Positions 53,643-64,000 of a stretch of DNA of 64,000 nt are shown here, piece by piece (the stretch's first letter is position 1; each line of letters begins with the position of its first letter). A program made the translations under genes and the position numbers. The notes under the pieces are model-generated. The model had not been told where the DNA came from and made no database searches. It worked only from the letters and a program-made list of their open reading frames with translations. Source of the stretch: Paraburkholderia lacunae (GTDB taxonomy: Bacteria; Pseudomonadota; Gammaproteobacteria; Burkholderiales; Burkholderiaceae); the NCBI RefSeq assembly GCF_003353175.1, contig NZ_QHKS01000003.1, positions 124,001 through 188,000 of the forward strand. The letters run 5' to 3'.

Positions 53643-54683
53643 ATGAACCAACAGGGCACGGGGCTGGCAGGCAAGACCAGAAAACTCATCGCGGCGCTCG
53701 CGTTCGGCGCGGCGACCGCTGTCGGCGCGATGGCGCAGGCGCACGCTGCCGACACGACGCTGCTGAACGTGTCGTACGACCCGACGCGCGAACTGTACCA
53801 GGACGTCAATCAGGCATTCGGCAAGGAATGGAAGGCGAGGACAGGCGAATCGATCACCTTCAAGCAGTCGCACGGCGGTTCGGGCGCTCAGGCGCGCTCG
53901 GTGCTCGACGGTCTGCAGGCGGATGTCGTGACGCTGGCGCTCGCCTACGACATCGACGCGCTGGCTAACAAGGGTTTGCTGGACAAAGGCTGGCAAAAGC
54001 GTTTGCCGGATAACGCGTCGCCGTACACGTCAACGATCGTGTTCCTCGTGCGCAAGGGCAATCCGAAGCACATCAAGGATTGGGACGATCTGACGAGGCC
54101 AGGCGTGTCGATCGTCACGCCGAATCCGAAGACCTCCGGCGGCGCGCGCTGGAACTATCTGGCCGCATGGGCTTACGCCGAACATCAGCCGGGCGGCAAC
54201 GACCAGAAGGCGAAGGAATTCGTCGGCAAGCTCTACAAGAATGCCGGCGTGCTGGATTCGGGGGCGCGCGGCGCAACGACCAGCTTCGTGCAGCGCGGCA
54301 TCGGCGACGTGCTGATCGCCTGGGAAAACGAAGCGTTCCTGTCGCTGAAGGAATTCGGTCCGGACAAGTTTGAGATCGTCGTGCCGTCGGTGAGCATTCT
54401 GGCCGAGCCGCCGGTTGCCGTGGTGGACAAGGTGGTCGACAGGCACGGCACGCGCAAGCTGGCCGAAGCGTATCTGAACTTCCTGTATAGCGAGCAAGGC
54501 CAGGAAATCGCAGCGAAGAACTTCTACCGTCCGCGTTCGAACAAGGTGCCGGCCGAGCTGACCGCGAAGTTTCCGAAGCTGAAGCTGTACACGGTGGACG
54601 ATTCGTTCGGCGGCTGGGCGAATGCGCAGAAGACCCACTTTGCCGACGGCGGCGTATTCGATTCGATCTACCAGCCGCAGTAA
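53643..54683 (+). CDS. sbp: Periplasmic sulfate-binding protein
   Basis: The 346-residue protein has a signal peptide ending QAHAAD. The sulfate/thiosulfate-binding fold is shown by [20 protein letters not shown], the [19 protein letters not shown] segment and WENEAFL. It delivers sulfate to CysTWA. GGAG precedes the ATG. cysT follows after 139 bp. Confidence 0.95.
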   Translation: MNQQGTGLAGKTRKLIAALAFGAATAVGAMAQAHAADTTLLNVSYDPTRELYQDVNQAFGKEWKARTGESITFKQSHGGSGAQARSVLDGLQADVVTLALAYDIDALANKGLLDKGWQKRLPDNASPYTSTIVFLVRKGNPKHIKDWDDLTRPGVSIVTPNPKTSGGARWNYLAAWAYAEHQPGGNDQKAKEFVGKLYKNAGVLDSGARGATTSFVQRGIGDVLIAWENEAFLSLKEFGPDKFEIVVPSVSILAEPPVAVVDKVVDRHGTRKLAEAYLNFLYSEQGQEIAAKNFYRPRSNKVPAELTAKFPKLKLYTVDDSFGGWANAQKTHFADGGVFDSIYQPQ

Positions 54684-54822
54684 GACTGCCAATGCCTGAA
54701 GCCGCACAGGCGGCGAGGGCGGCGGCAACACCTGGTCAGCAAGCGCGCCCAGTGGGCGCGCTTCTGGCTAGCCGGACGACCACCAAAGCACGGCAAGCAT
54801 CAACCCTGAAAGAGTATCCAGC

Positions 54823-55719
54823 ATGACCACGTTGACCTTCCGGAAACCGAGCGCCTTGCCCGGTTTCGGCCTGACACTCGGCATCACGGTGGCGTATCTG
54901 AGCCTCGTGGTGCTGATTCCGCTTGCGGCAACTTTTCTGAAAACCGCCACGCTCGACTGGAGCCAGTTCGTGCGCGCGGTGAGCTCGCCACGCGTGCTCG
55001 CGTCGTACCGGCTGACCTTTTTCTCGGCGCTCGGCGGCGCGCTGATCAACGCGCTGTTCGGCTTCCTCGCGGCATGGGTGCTGGTGCGCTACACGTTCCC
55101 GTTCAAGCGGCTCGTCGATGCGGTGGTCGATCTGCCGTTCGCGCTGCCGACGTCGGTGGCCGGCATTTCGCTTGCAGCGGTCTATGCTGGCAACGGCTGG
55201 ATCGGACAGTTCCTCGAGCCGCTCGGCATCAAGGTCGCGTTTACGCCGGCTGGCGTGCTGATCGCGTTGACCTTCATCGGTTTGCCGTTCGTCGTGCGGA
55301 CCGTGCAGCCGGTGCTCGAAGAGTTCGAGCGCGAGCAGGAAGAAGCGGCCGCGTGCCTCGGCGCGTCGCGCTGGCTGACGTTCCGGCGTGTCGTGCTGCC
55401 GGCGGTGTTTCCGGCGCTGCTGACCGGCTTCGCGCTGGCGTTCGCGCGGGCGCTCGGCGAGTACGGCTCGGTGATCTTCATCGCCGGCAACGTGCCGATG
55501 AAATCGGAAATCACCTCGCTGCTGATCATCACCAAGCTCGAACAATACGACTACGCGGGCGCCACCGCATTGGCGGTGGTGATGCTGATCGTGTCGTTCC
55601 TGATGCTGTTGTTCATCAATACCTTGCAGTGGTATCTGCAGCGGCGCACGAGCCGCGGCGCAACGGGCCCGGCGCCCGCGGCCGCGAGCGTTGCGGCAAT
55701 TGGCGCAGGTGTGCAATGA
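54823..55719 (+). CDS. cysT: Sulfate/thiosulfate ABC transporter permease CysT
   Basis: The 298-residue inner-membrane permease has about six segments. [22 protein letters not shown] is the CysT start, [26 protein letters not shown] and the EAA loop [27 protein letters not shown] are diagnostic. It overlaps cysW (ATGA). Confidence 0.95.
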   Translation: MTTLTFRKPSALPGFGLTLGITVAYLSLVVLIPLAATFLKTATLDWSQFVRAVSSPRVLASYRLTFFSALGGALINALFGFLAAWVLVRYTFPFKRLVDAVVDLPFALPTSVAGISLAAVYAGNGWIGQFLEPLGIKVAFTPAGVLIALTFIGLPFVVRTVQPVLEEFEREQEEAAACLGASRWLTFRRVVLPAVFPALLTGFALAFARALGEYGSVIFIAGNVPMKSEITSLLIITKLEQYDYAGATALAVVMLIVSFLMLLFINTLQWYLQRRTSRGATGPAPAAASVAAIGAGVQ

Positions 55720-56723
55720 GCCGCGATACTGTAGATACCGCCGCGCTTGCCGCCGCGCCGCGCGCACCGCTCGATGTGGCGCGCCGGCCTGATCCGGTCA
55801 CCGAGCCGCCCGTCGTGCGCTGGATTCTGACCGGCGTCGCGTTGCTGTTTCTCGCGCTGTTTCTGGTCGTACCGCTGGTTGCCGTGTTCTATCAGGCATT
55901 GAACAAAGGCGTGGGTTTCTATCTGGAATCGCTTGCGGATCCGGATGCGCTGTCGGCCATCAAACTGACGGTGATGACCGCCGCGATTGCCGTGCCGCTG
56001 AACCTCGTGTTCGGTCTTGCCGCGTCATGGTGTATCGCCAGGTTCGAATTCCGCGGCAAGGCGCTCCTGACCACGCTGATCGATCTGCCGTTCTCGGTCT
56101 CGCCGGTGATCTCCGGTTTGATCTACGTGCTGATGTTCGGCGCGCAAGGCTGGTTCGGGCCGTGGCTGCAAGCGCACAACGTGCAGATCATTTTCGCGGT
56201 GCCCGGCATCGTGCTGGCGACGATCTTCGTCACGTTCCCGTTCGTCGCGCGCGAGCTGATTCCGCTGATGCAGGCGCAAGGCAACGACGAAGAAGAAGCC
56301 GCGCACGTGCTCGGCGCGTCGGGCTGGCAGATCTTCCGGCGCGTCACCTTGCCGAACGTCAAATGGGGCCTGCTGTACGGCGTGATTCTGTGCAATGCGC
56401 GGGCGATGGGCGAGTTCGGCGCGGTGTCGGTGGTGTCCGGCCACATTCGCGGACAAACCGACACGATGCCGCTGCACGTCGAAATTCTCTACAACGAATA
56501 CAACTTCTCGGCGGCGTTCGCCGTGGCGTCGGTGCTGGCCTTGCTCGCACTCGTGACGCTCGGCCTGAAGCTGCTCGCCGAACGCCATCTGTCGGCGGAA
56601 CTGTCGGACGCCCGCGCTGTGCCCGCGTACGCAGGTCCCGTCACGCAGCCGTCGTCGTCGGTGCCGTCCGTGAAAGCGGCGCAGGCGGCGCATCGGCACC
56701 CGGTCAAGCAAGGAGAGCTGTAA
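55716..56723 (+). CDS. cysW: Sulfate/thiosulfate ABC transporter permease CysW
   Basis: The 335-residue permease pairs with CysT. It has the CysW features [40 protein letters not shown] and the EAA loop [27 protein letters not shown]. The start overlaps the cysT stop and the stop overlaps the cysA start (TAATG). The N-terminal 33 residues are polar and low-complexity, as is the C-terminal Ser/Ala stretch. Confidence 0.95.
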   Translation: MSRDTVDTAALAAAPRAPLDVARRPDPVTEPPVVRWILTGVALLFLALFLVVPLVAVFYQALNKGVGFYLESLADPDALSAIKLTVMTAAIAVPLNLVFGLAASWCIARFEFRGKALLTTLIDLPFSVSPVISGLIYVLMFGAQGWFGPWLQAHNVQIIFAVPGIVLATIFVTFPFVARELIPLMQAQGNDEEEAAHVLGASGWQIFRRVTLPNVKWGLLYGVILCNARAMGEFGAVSVVSGHIRGQTDTMPLHVEILYNEYNFSAAFAVASVLALLALVTLGLKLLAERHLSAELSDARAVPAYAGPVTQPSSSVPSVKAAQAAHRHPVKQGEL

Positions 56724-57781
56724 TGGGTATCACCGTTCGTAACCTGCAAAAGCGCTTCGGCGATTTCGTCGCGCTCGATAACGTTTCGCTCGATTTTCCG
56801 CCGGGCGAACTGGTTGCGCTGCTCGGGCCGTCGGGCTGTGGCAAGACGACGTTGCTGCGCGTGATCGCCGGACTCGAATATGCGGACGGCGGCCAGGTCG
56901 TGCTGCAAGGCCAGGACGTTGCGACGGTCGGGGCGCGCGAACGCGAAGTCGGCTTTGTGTTCCAGCATTACGCGCTGTTCCGTCATATGACGGTGTTCGA
57001 GAATGTCGCGTTCGGCCTGCGCGTGAAACCGCGCAAGCAACGGCCGTCGGAAGCGGTGATACGCGAGAAGGTGCATGAACTGCTGAAGCTCGTGCAACTC
57101 GACTGGCTCGCGCAACGCTATCCGTCGGAACTGTCGGGCGGTCAGCGGCAGCGGATCGCTTTGGCTCGCGCGTTGGCCGTCGAACCGAAGGTGCTGCTGC
57201 TCGACGAACCGTTCGGCGCGCTGGATGCGAAGGTGCGCAAGGAGTTGCGCAGCTGGCTGAGGCGGCTGCACGACGATCTGCATATCTCGACGATTTTCGT
57301 CACGCACGATCAGGAAGAAGCACTCGAAGTGGCCGACCGGATCGTCGTGCTCAATCGCGGGCATGTGGAGCAGGTCGGCAGTCCGCAAGACGTGTACGAC
57401 CATCCGCAGACCTCGTTCGTCTACGAGTTTCTCGGCGCGGCGAACCGGCTGCACGGCAACGTCGATTCGAGCGGCTTCGTGGTCGATGGCGCGGCGCTGC
57501 CGGTTGCGATCAAGGCCGACTTCAGCGGGCCGGCGTTCGCCTATGTGCGTCCGCACGATCTGCAGTTGTATTCGCAGGCAGCTGGCCATCGCGAAGGCAT
57601 CGTCGTCGATGTGCGGCGTGTGGTGACGCTCGGCGGCTCGGTGCGCGTCGAACTCGCCGGGCGCGAGGGCAATCTGCTCGAAGCGGAACTCGATCGCGAG
57701 GCGTGGCGCGATCTGCAACTGGCGGTCGGCGACGGCGTCACCGCGGTGCCGCGTGCGTTGCGCGTTTTCCCTGCGCAATGA
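56723..57781 (+). CDS. cysA: Sulfate/thiosulfate ABC transporter ATPase
   Basis: The 352-residue ATPase has Walker [10 protein letters not shown] (35-43), signature [19 protein letters not shown], Walker [20 protein letters not shown], and [18 protein letters not shown]-terminal TOBE-like part (after residue 240) is typical of CysA. It energises sulfate uptake by Sbp-CysTW. Confidence 0.96.
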   Translation: MGITVRNLQKRFGDFVALDNVSLDFPPGELVALLGPSGCGKTTLLRVIAGLEYADGGQVVLQGQDVATVGAREREVGFVFQHYALFRHMTVFENVAFGLRVKPRKQRPSEAVIREKVHELLKLVQLDWLAQRYPSELSGGQRQRIALARALAVEPKVLLLDEPFGALDAKVRKELRSWLRRLHDDLHISTIFVTHDQEEALEVADRIVVLNRGHVEQVGSPQDVYDHPQTSFVYEFLGAANRLHGNVDSSGFVVDGAALPVAIKADFSGPAFAYVRPHDLQLYSQAAGHREGIVVDVRRVVTLGGSVRVELAGREGNLLEAELDREAWRDLQLAVGDGVTAVPRALRVFPAQ

Positions 57782-57844
57782 GCGGCCTCGTCTTGACGAA
57801 ACCCATTCGAACAACCTGACTCTGGCTGAACCGGAGAGATAAAG

Positions 57845-58771
57845 ATGAACTTCCAGCAATTGCGCTTTGTGCGCGAGGCCGTGCGTCAGAACATGAATCT
57901 GACTGAGGTGGCGAACGTGCTGTACACGTCGCAATCGGGCGTATCGAAACAGATCAAGGATCTCGAAGACGAACTCGGCGTCGACATTTTCATCCGGCGC
58001 GGCAAGCGTCTGACCGGCCTCACCGAGCCGGGCAAAGCGGTGCATCAGCTGATCGAGCGGATGCTGCTCGACGCGGAAAATCTGCGCCGCGTCGCGCGCC
58101 AGTTTGCCGACCAGGACAGCGGCCACCTGGTCGTGGCGACGACTCACACCCAGGCGCGTTACGCGCTGCCGAAGGTGATTCGCCAGTTCACCGAGGTGTT
58201 CCCGAAGGTGCACCTGGCGCTGCGCCAGGGCAGCCCGCAGCAGATCGCGCAGATGATCATCAATGGCGAAGCGGACATCGGCATTTCGACCGAAGCGCTC
58301 GACCGCTTCCCGGATATCGTCACGTTCCCGTGCTATTCGTGGCATCACGTCGTGGTCGTGCCGAAGGACCATCCGCTGGTGGGCCGGCCGAATCTGACGC
58401 TCGACGAGATCGCCGAATTCCCGATCGTCACCTACGACCAGGATTTCACGGGCCGCTCGCACATCGACCAGGCGTTCGCGAAAGCGGGGGCATTGCCGGA
58501 CGTGGTGCTGACCGCGATCGACGCGGACGTGATCAAGACCTATGTCGAACTCGGCATGGGCATCGGCGTGGTCGCGGCGATGGCCTACGATCCGAAACGC
58601 GACACGGAACTGGTCGCGCTGGATACCCAGCATCTGTTCGAAGCGAGCACGACGCGGGTCGGTTTGCGCAAGGGCGCGTTCTTGCGCGCGTATGCGTACC
58701 GGCTGATCGAGATGTTCGCGCCGCAGTTGAGCGAAGCGGAAATCGCCGCGCAGTTGCGCGAAGCGGTTTGA
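57845..58771 (+). CDS. cysB: LysR-type regulator of sulfur assimilation, CysB
   Basis: The 308-residue CysB-like activator begins MNFQQLRFVREAVRQNMNLT, with helix-turn-helix EVANVLYTSQSGVSKQIKDLE and the sulfate/acetylserine-type effector domain (ATTHTQARYALPKVIRQF, TYVELGMGIGVVAAMAY). GGAG precedes the ATG. It lies 64 bp after cysA and should control the uptake operon and, by knowledge of the family, ssu genes too. Burkholderia also has a paralog SsuR with overlapping roles, so exact naming is moderately certain. Confidence 0.93.
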   Translation: MNFQQLRFVREAVRQNMNLTEVANVLYTSQSGVSKQIKDLEDELGVDIFIRRGKRLTGLTEPGKAVHQLIERMLLDAENLRRVARQFADQDSGHLVVATTHTQARYALPKVIRQFTEVFPKVHLALRQGSPQQIAQMIINGEADIGISTEALDRFPDIVTFPCYSWHHVVVVPKDHPLVGRPNLTLDEIAEFPIVTYDQDFTGRSHIDQAFAKAGALPDVVLTAIDADVIKTYVELGMGIGVVAAMAYDPKRDTELVALDTQHLFEASTTRVGLRKGAFLRAYAYRLIEMFAPQLSEAEIAAQLREAV

Positions 58772-58900
58772 CGGGAGCGGGCCGTCGCGGCCCGCGTTGA
58801 CGTGGCTTAAGTAGGTGCTCAGGTGCGTGCTTAAGTTCGTGCTTAAGGGCGAGATTGGGCGCGCGGCCTAGATGCGGTTTAAACGAGCATAAAACGAACG

Positions 58901-58924
58901 GCAATGCGTTTTTAAACGCATTGC
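58901..58924. other. Near-perfect palindrome upstream of the asparaginase gene
   Basis: GCAATGCGTTT and AAACGCATTGC are 11-base arms around two T. The site is 31 bp before the asparaginase start, where an operator or the end of cysB transcription would be expected. Confidence 0.6.
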
Positions 58925-58955
58925 GGCGGGCGGCGCATCGCTTACAATCGCCGCC

Positions 58956-60008
58956 ATGAATACTTCGACTTCCTCTTCCGCGACGCCTTCCGAAGGCAAG
59001 ACACCGCCGCCGTTGCCGCTGTTGCGTCGTATCGCCGTGCTGGCGACCGGCGGCACGATTGCCGGGGCGGCCGCGGACGCCACCAATACGTCCGGCTATC
59101 AGGCCGGCGTGGTCGGCGTCGATCAACTGCTGGGCGCGGTGCCGGCCTTGTCCGGCGTGGCGCGCATTCAACCCGAGCAGATTGCCAGCGTCGACAGCAA
59201 AGACATGGCGATGCCGCTATGGACCACGCTCGCGCAACGCATCAACGCACTGCTGGCGTCCGACGACATCGACGGCGTGGTGGTGACGCACGGCACCGAC
59301 ACGCTCGAAGAAACCGCCTATCTGCTGCACCTGACGATCAAATCCGCCAAGCCGGTCGTGCTGACCGCGGCGATGCGCCCGGCATCGGCGCTCTCCGCCG
59401 ACGGCCCGCTGAATCTGCTCAACGCGGTGACGGTCGCCGCGCATGAGGCGTCGCGCGGGCGGGGCGTGCTGGTCGCATTCAACAACAGGATTCACAGCGC
59501 ACGCGACGTGGTCAAGACGAGCACTTACGCCGTCGATGCGTTCCATTCGCCGGAGATCGGCGCGCTTGGCTGGGTGCAGGACGGCCGTGTCGAATTCCAG
59601 CGCAGCGTGGTGCGCCCGCACACGGTCGCGACCGAATTCGTGATCGGCGCGAAGTGGCCGCATGTGGAAATCGTCGCGAGCTATGCGGGTGTATCGCGGA
59701 TCACCGTGGATGCGCTGGTCGCCGCCGGCGTGCGTGGCATCGTGGTGGCGGGCACGGGCAACGGCTCGATTCACGCGTCGATGCAGCAGGCTTTGGCCGA
59801 TGCGGTTTCGCAAGGCGTCGCGGTGGTGCGATCGTCGCGTGTCGGCTCGGGCCATGTGATGCGCAACGGCGCAGCCGCGGACGATGCGCTGGGTTTCGTC
59901 AGCGCGGGGTCGCTGAATCCCTACAAGGCGCGCGTGCTGCTGATGCTGGCGCTGGCCGCGGGCGGCACGGGGGCGGTGGCATTGCAGAAGGTGTTCGATA
60001 CGTACTGA
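58956..60008 (+). CDS. L-asparaginase, type II-like without signal peptide
   Basis: The 350-residue enzyme hydrolyses asparagine to aspartate and ammonia. Catalytic threonines are Thr34 in TGGTIAG and the one in THGTDTLEET; the Lys/Asp partners lie in SADGPLNLLNAV. The C-terminal VVRSSRVGSGHV and SLNPYKARVLLMLAL match periplasmic type II enzymes. However the N-terminus (MNTSTSSSATPSEGKTPPP) has no signal peptide, so it is probably cytoplasmic. A strong terminator follows. Confidence 0.92.
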   Translation: MNTSTSSSATPSEGKTPPPLPLLRRIAVLATGGTIAGAAADATNTSGYQAGVVGVDQLLGAVPALSGVARIQPEQIASVDSKDMAMPLWTTLAQRINALLASDDIDGVVVTHGTDTLEETAYLLHLTIKSAKPVVLTAAMRPASALSADGPLNLLNAVTVAAHEASRGRGVLVAFNNRIHSARDVVKTSTYAVDAFHSPEIGALGWVQDGRVEFQRSVVRPHTVATEFVIGAKWPHVEIVASYAGVSRITVDALVAAGVRGIVVAGTGNGSIHASMQQALADAVSQGVAVVRSSRVGSGHVMRNGAAADDALGFVSAGSLNPYKARVLLMLALAAGGTGAVALQKVFDTY

Positions 60009-60061
60009 CGCGGCGCTGACCAGCTCGCGCGTAGGACGTCAAGCGAATGACGGCCCAATGA

Positions 60062-60104
60062 AAGCGCGGCGCTCGAGGCATCTGCCCTGAGCGCCGCGTT
60101 TTCG
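60062..60104 (+). terminator. Terminator of the asparaginase gene
   Basis: CGCGGCGCTC and GAGCGCCGCG form a 10-bp stem over a 14-base loop, extended by A/T pairs and followed by TTTTCGTTT. Confidence 0.88.
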
Positions 60105-60247
60105 TTTCCGCGTACGGCTGTTGAATCCGCAGACTATTGAACCGGCGCAATCGCCGGCGCCTGACCTAGTTGCGAAGAGGGCGGGTCGGTGCAAGAAGAC
60201 GACGTGCATGAAAGAGCCGCTGGGAGAAATTGGCGGGAAATGCCTGT

Positions 60248-60324
60248 AAATGAGGCCTGTAAATGAGGCCTGTAAATGAGGCCTGTAAATGAGGCCTGTC
60301 AATGAGGCCTGTCAATGAACCTGT
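60248..60324. repeat. 13-bp tandem repeat, about six copies
   Basis: AAATGAGGCCTGT occurs four times, then a C-variant and a shortened copy. Each unit contains the palindrome AGGCCT. It lies in the 667-bp gap 60009-60675 between convergent genes; apart from the terminator, no gene or RNA is seen in the rest. Confidence 0.93.
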
Positions 60325-60675
60325 ACATGAAATCCGACAGCCGGACACCCGACGACGACGTCTGACCGACCAAGGCTTCCCCGGCGCCGCCGGGTGCCGC
60401 TGCGGACCCCACTTGCCGCTCTCAGCCCAGAGCGGCACGATTTGCCCGATCCGCCGCGCATGCCGCACGACTGACCGGGCGCCCCACCTGCACTCGCCGT
60501 GACGATGACGATGCAACGATCACGGCAACCTGTGTCACTGCTTATTGTCTTTATGTGCTGCGTATGACGCTCGCTGCACACTCCCCGATTGACCTGTCGC
60601 GATTTGCTCCGATTTCGCTCCGATACGGTGGGTCACCTGTGCGACCCGTGCAACCGGCCTTTGCAGCAACGCGCG

Positions 60676-61584
60676 TCAAGCAGCCTTCGCTTCGCTGTCC
60701 GGCGCTTGCGCGACTTCGTAGTTCGCCATGATTTCGAGTGCGCGCACCATCGCCGAGTGATCCCATGCCTTGCCGCCGTTCGCGGCGCACACGCTGAACA
60801 GTTGCTGCGCGCTCGCCGTATGCGGCAGGGCGATGCCCAGCTTGCGCGCGCCGTCGAGCGCGAGGTTCAGATCCTTCTGGTGCAGTTCGATGCGAAAGCC
60901 CGGGTTGAAGGTGCGTTTGGTCATGCGTTCGCCGTGCACTTCGAGAATCCGCGACGAAGCGAAGCCGCCCATCAATGCCTTGCGTACGCGTTCCGGATCG
61001 GCGCCCGAACGCGATGCGAACAGCAGCGCTTCCGCGACCGCTTCGATGTTCAGCGCGACGATGATCTGGTTCGCGACCTTGCACGTTTGACCCGCCCCGT
61101 TGTCGCCGATCAGCGAGATGTTCCTGCCCATCAACTCGAACAGCGGCAAGGCCTGCGCGAAGGCTTTTTCCGGACCGCCGACCATGATCGTGAGCGACGC
61201 TTCACGCGCGCCGACTTCACCGCCGGATACCGGCGCGTCGAGGTAGTCGACGCCGAGCGCGTTGATCTTCTTCGCGAACGCCTGCGTGTCGAGCGGCGAG
61301 ATCGAACTCATGTCGATCACCAGCTTGCCCTTCGTGAGACCGGCGGCGACGCCGTCGTCGGCGAACAGCACGTTGGCGACATCAGGCGTGTCCGGCACCA
61401 TGATGATGACGACATCGGCGGCTTGCGCGACGGCGGTTGAATTGGCGACCACGCTGGTCGTCCCGCTCAGATCTTCCGGCACCGGATACGCGCCGTTCAC
61501 GAACAGCGAGTGACCGCCCTTGATGAGGTTGCGCGCCATGTGCGCGCCCATGATGCCGAGGCCGATGAAACCGATCTTTGCCAT
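60676..61584 (-). CDS. glxR: 2-hydroxy-3-oxopropionate (tartronate semialdehyde) reductase
   Basis: The 302-residue beta-hydroxyacid dehydrogenase reduces tartronate semialdehyde to glycerate. KIGFIGLGIMGAHMARNL is the dinucleotide site; DAPVSGGEVGAREASLTIMVGG is the substrate motif; the catalytic lysine is in GQTCKVANQI. GGAG precedes the ATG at 61584. It is the third gene of the gcl-hyi-glxR operon; 82 bp follow hyi. Confidence 0.94.
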   Translation of the reverse strand: MAKIGFIGLGIMGAHMARNLIKGGHSLFVNGAYPVPEDLSGTTSVVANSTAVAQAADVVIIMVPDTPDVANVLFADDGVAAGLTKGKLVIDMSSISPLDTQAFAKKINALGVDYLDAPVSGGEVGAREASLTIMVGGPEKAFAQALPLFELMGRNISLIGDNGAGQTCKVANQIIVALNIEAVAEALLFASRSGADPERVRKALMGGFASSRILEVHGERMTKRTFNPGFRIELHQKDLNLALDGARKLGIALPHTASAQQLFSVCAANGGKAWDHSAMVRALEIMANYEVAQAPDSEAKAA

Positions 61585-61666
61585 GCTTCTGAATCTCCAG
61601 TGTTGTTGGGGGTGGTGTGCCTGAGCCCGGCCAGGCGGTCGACAACGCAGTCGACCAAGCGCTCGA

Positions 61667-62476
61667 TCAGGCGGCGGCGTGGGCTGCGCCGTGGGTTTGC
61701 CCGGCCACGCTCTGCACCCAGCCGAGGCCGGCCGTCGTGGTGGTGCGCGGCTTGTATTCGCAACCGACGTAACCGTCGTAGCCGAGCGAGTCGAGCAGAG
61801 CGAACAGGAACGGGTAGTTGATTTCGCCGGTGCCCGGCTCGTTGCGGCCCGGGTTGTCGGCGAGCTGGATGTGTGCGATCTGCGGCAGGTTCTTTTTGAT
61901 CGTTGCCGCGAGTTCGCCTTCCATCCGTTGCATGTGATAGATGTCGTATTGCAGGAACAGATTGTCCGAACCCACTTCACGAATCACGTCGAGGCCTTCG
62001 CCCGAACGGTTCAGCGCGAAGCCCGGGAGGTCGTACGAGTTGCACGGTTCGACCAGCAGCCTGATACCGGCCTTCTTCAGTTCGCCTGCGGCGAAGCGCA
62101 GGTTGTCGACGATCGTCGCGCGCGCTTTGTCCGCCTCCACGCCCGCGGTCGGGATGCCGACGAGGCAGTTCAGTTGCGGCACCTTCAGCGCCTTCGCGTA
62201 TTCGATCGCGCGGCCGACGCCTTCCTGAAACTCGCCCACGCGATCCGGCAAACACGCGATGCCGCGTTCACCGGCTTCCCAGTTGCCCGCGGGCAGGTTG
62301 TGCAGCACCAGCTTCAAGCGATTCTGTTGCAGGCGCTCGCTCAATTCGGCGATCTGATACGGATACGGAAACAGGAATTCGACGGCGTTGAAGCCCGCGT
62401 CCGCGGCCGCGGCAAAGCGGTCGAGGAACGGCACTTCGTTGAACAGCATGGTTAGATTCGCGGCAAATTTCGGCAT
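61667..62476 (-). CDS. hyi: Hydroxypyruvate isomerase
   Basis: The 269-residue TIM-barrel enzyme interconverts hydroxypyruvate and tartronate semialdehyde. PKFAANLTMLFNEVPFLDRF and VEPCNSYDLPGFALN, DIYHMQRMEG and IGCEYKP-like VGCEYKPR supply the metal-binding Glu, Asp and His. It lies between gcl and glxR. Confidence 0.94.
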   Translation of the reverse strand: MPKFAANLTMLFNEVPFLDRFAAAADAGFNAVEFLFPYPYQIAELSERLQQNRLKLVLHNLPAGNWEAGERGIACLPDRVGEFQEGVGRAIEYAKALKVPQLNCLVGIPTAGVEADKARATIVDNLRFAAGELKKAGIRLLVEPCNSYDLPGFALNRSGEGLDVIREVGSDNLFLQYDIYHMQRMEGELAATIKKNLPQIAHIQLADNPGRNEPGTGEINYPFLFALLDSLGYDGYVGCEYKPRTTTTAGLGWVQSVAGQTHGAAHAAA

Positions 62477-62605
62477 GGTGCGTAGATCTCGCTGGTCGGT
62501 CAGTGGAATAACTTCATGAGGCGGTTCAACGGCGTTCAGTCGCTGCGCTGCTGAACGTTGCTGAGCGTTGCTGAACCGCGCTCATGTGCTGCGAAGTCAG
62601 GACAC

Positions 62606-64000
<1,395 letters not shown>

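Noticed and set aside
56489..58633. A roughly 700-codon open frame on the minus strand opposite cysA and cysB.
   Set aside because: It mirrors well-conserved cys genes and has no recognisable domain.
60248..60324. CRISPR array reading of the 13-bp repeats.
   Set aside because: No spacers, short units and no cas genes in the window.

Overview
The window is high-GC, gene-dense bacterial chromosome. It looks like a Burkholderia-group betaproteobacterium, most likely Paraburkholderia. The reasons are the nodI/nodJ-type exporter pair beside a stress protein, a bpt-aat-NUDIX block next to pyrD, sbp-cysTWA-cysB, an ssuDCB-TOBE operon, several short Burkholderia-type secreted proteins, and two classical tRNA genes (initiator tRNA-fMet and tRNA-His). 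I see no rRNA, CRISPR array, insertion sequence, integrase or prophage module.

Positions 1-16203 hold the right part of a polysaccharide locus. It contains a tightly coupled run of a GNAT acyltransferase, a Wzy/WaaL-type membrane protein, two GT4 glycosyltransferases, a secreted beta-propeller protein, a GT2 and a GT9 glycosyltransferase. A Wzx-type flippase follows on the opposite strand. Then come a fused two-domain alpha/beta-hydrolase with unusual nucleophile positions, a methyltransferase and a flavin reductase. A divergent ACP/acyl-CoA-dehydrogenase-like pair starts the locus and runs off the left edge. The mix of glycan assembly with ACP-dependent and redox tailoring enzymes is the best candidate here for an undescribed system.

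Positions 16.5-25.4 kb carry a FadR-type regulator, a Gfo/Idh oxidoreductase, a short signal peptidase I, half of an amino-acid ABC importer, pyrD, both Leu-transferases of the bacterial N-degron pathway (bpt, aat), a NUDIX hydrolase and tRNA-fMet with a clear promoter and terminator. Positions 25.6-31.7 kb carry small conserved proteins, an SMR transporter, a TetR regulator divergent from an NAD(P)-binding protein with a striking double-palindrome operator between them, and a 3-hydroxyisobutyryl-CoA hydrolase-like enzyme.

Sulfur metabolism recurs: ssuDCB plus a TOBE protein (32.3-35.6 kb), a truncated TPR-sulfotransferase overlapping an APS kinase (39.5-41.2 kb), and sbp-cysTWA-cysB (53.6-58.8 kb). 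Between them lie dusA, tRNA-His, a TRIC-type channel, an aldo/keto reductase, an MFS transporter with an M20 peptidase and a divergent LysR regulator, the nodIJ pair, a universal stress protein, and lexA with two perfect SOS boxes. The right end holds an asparaginase and the glyoxylate carboligase operon gcl-hyi-glxR, with gcl cut by the window edge.

A pervasive feature is short tandem repeats. In genes the units are multiples of three (9 or 18 bp) and extend Ala/Ser/Thr/Glu-rich tails. Between genes the units are often 11, 13 or 14 bp, typically just after a stop codon.
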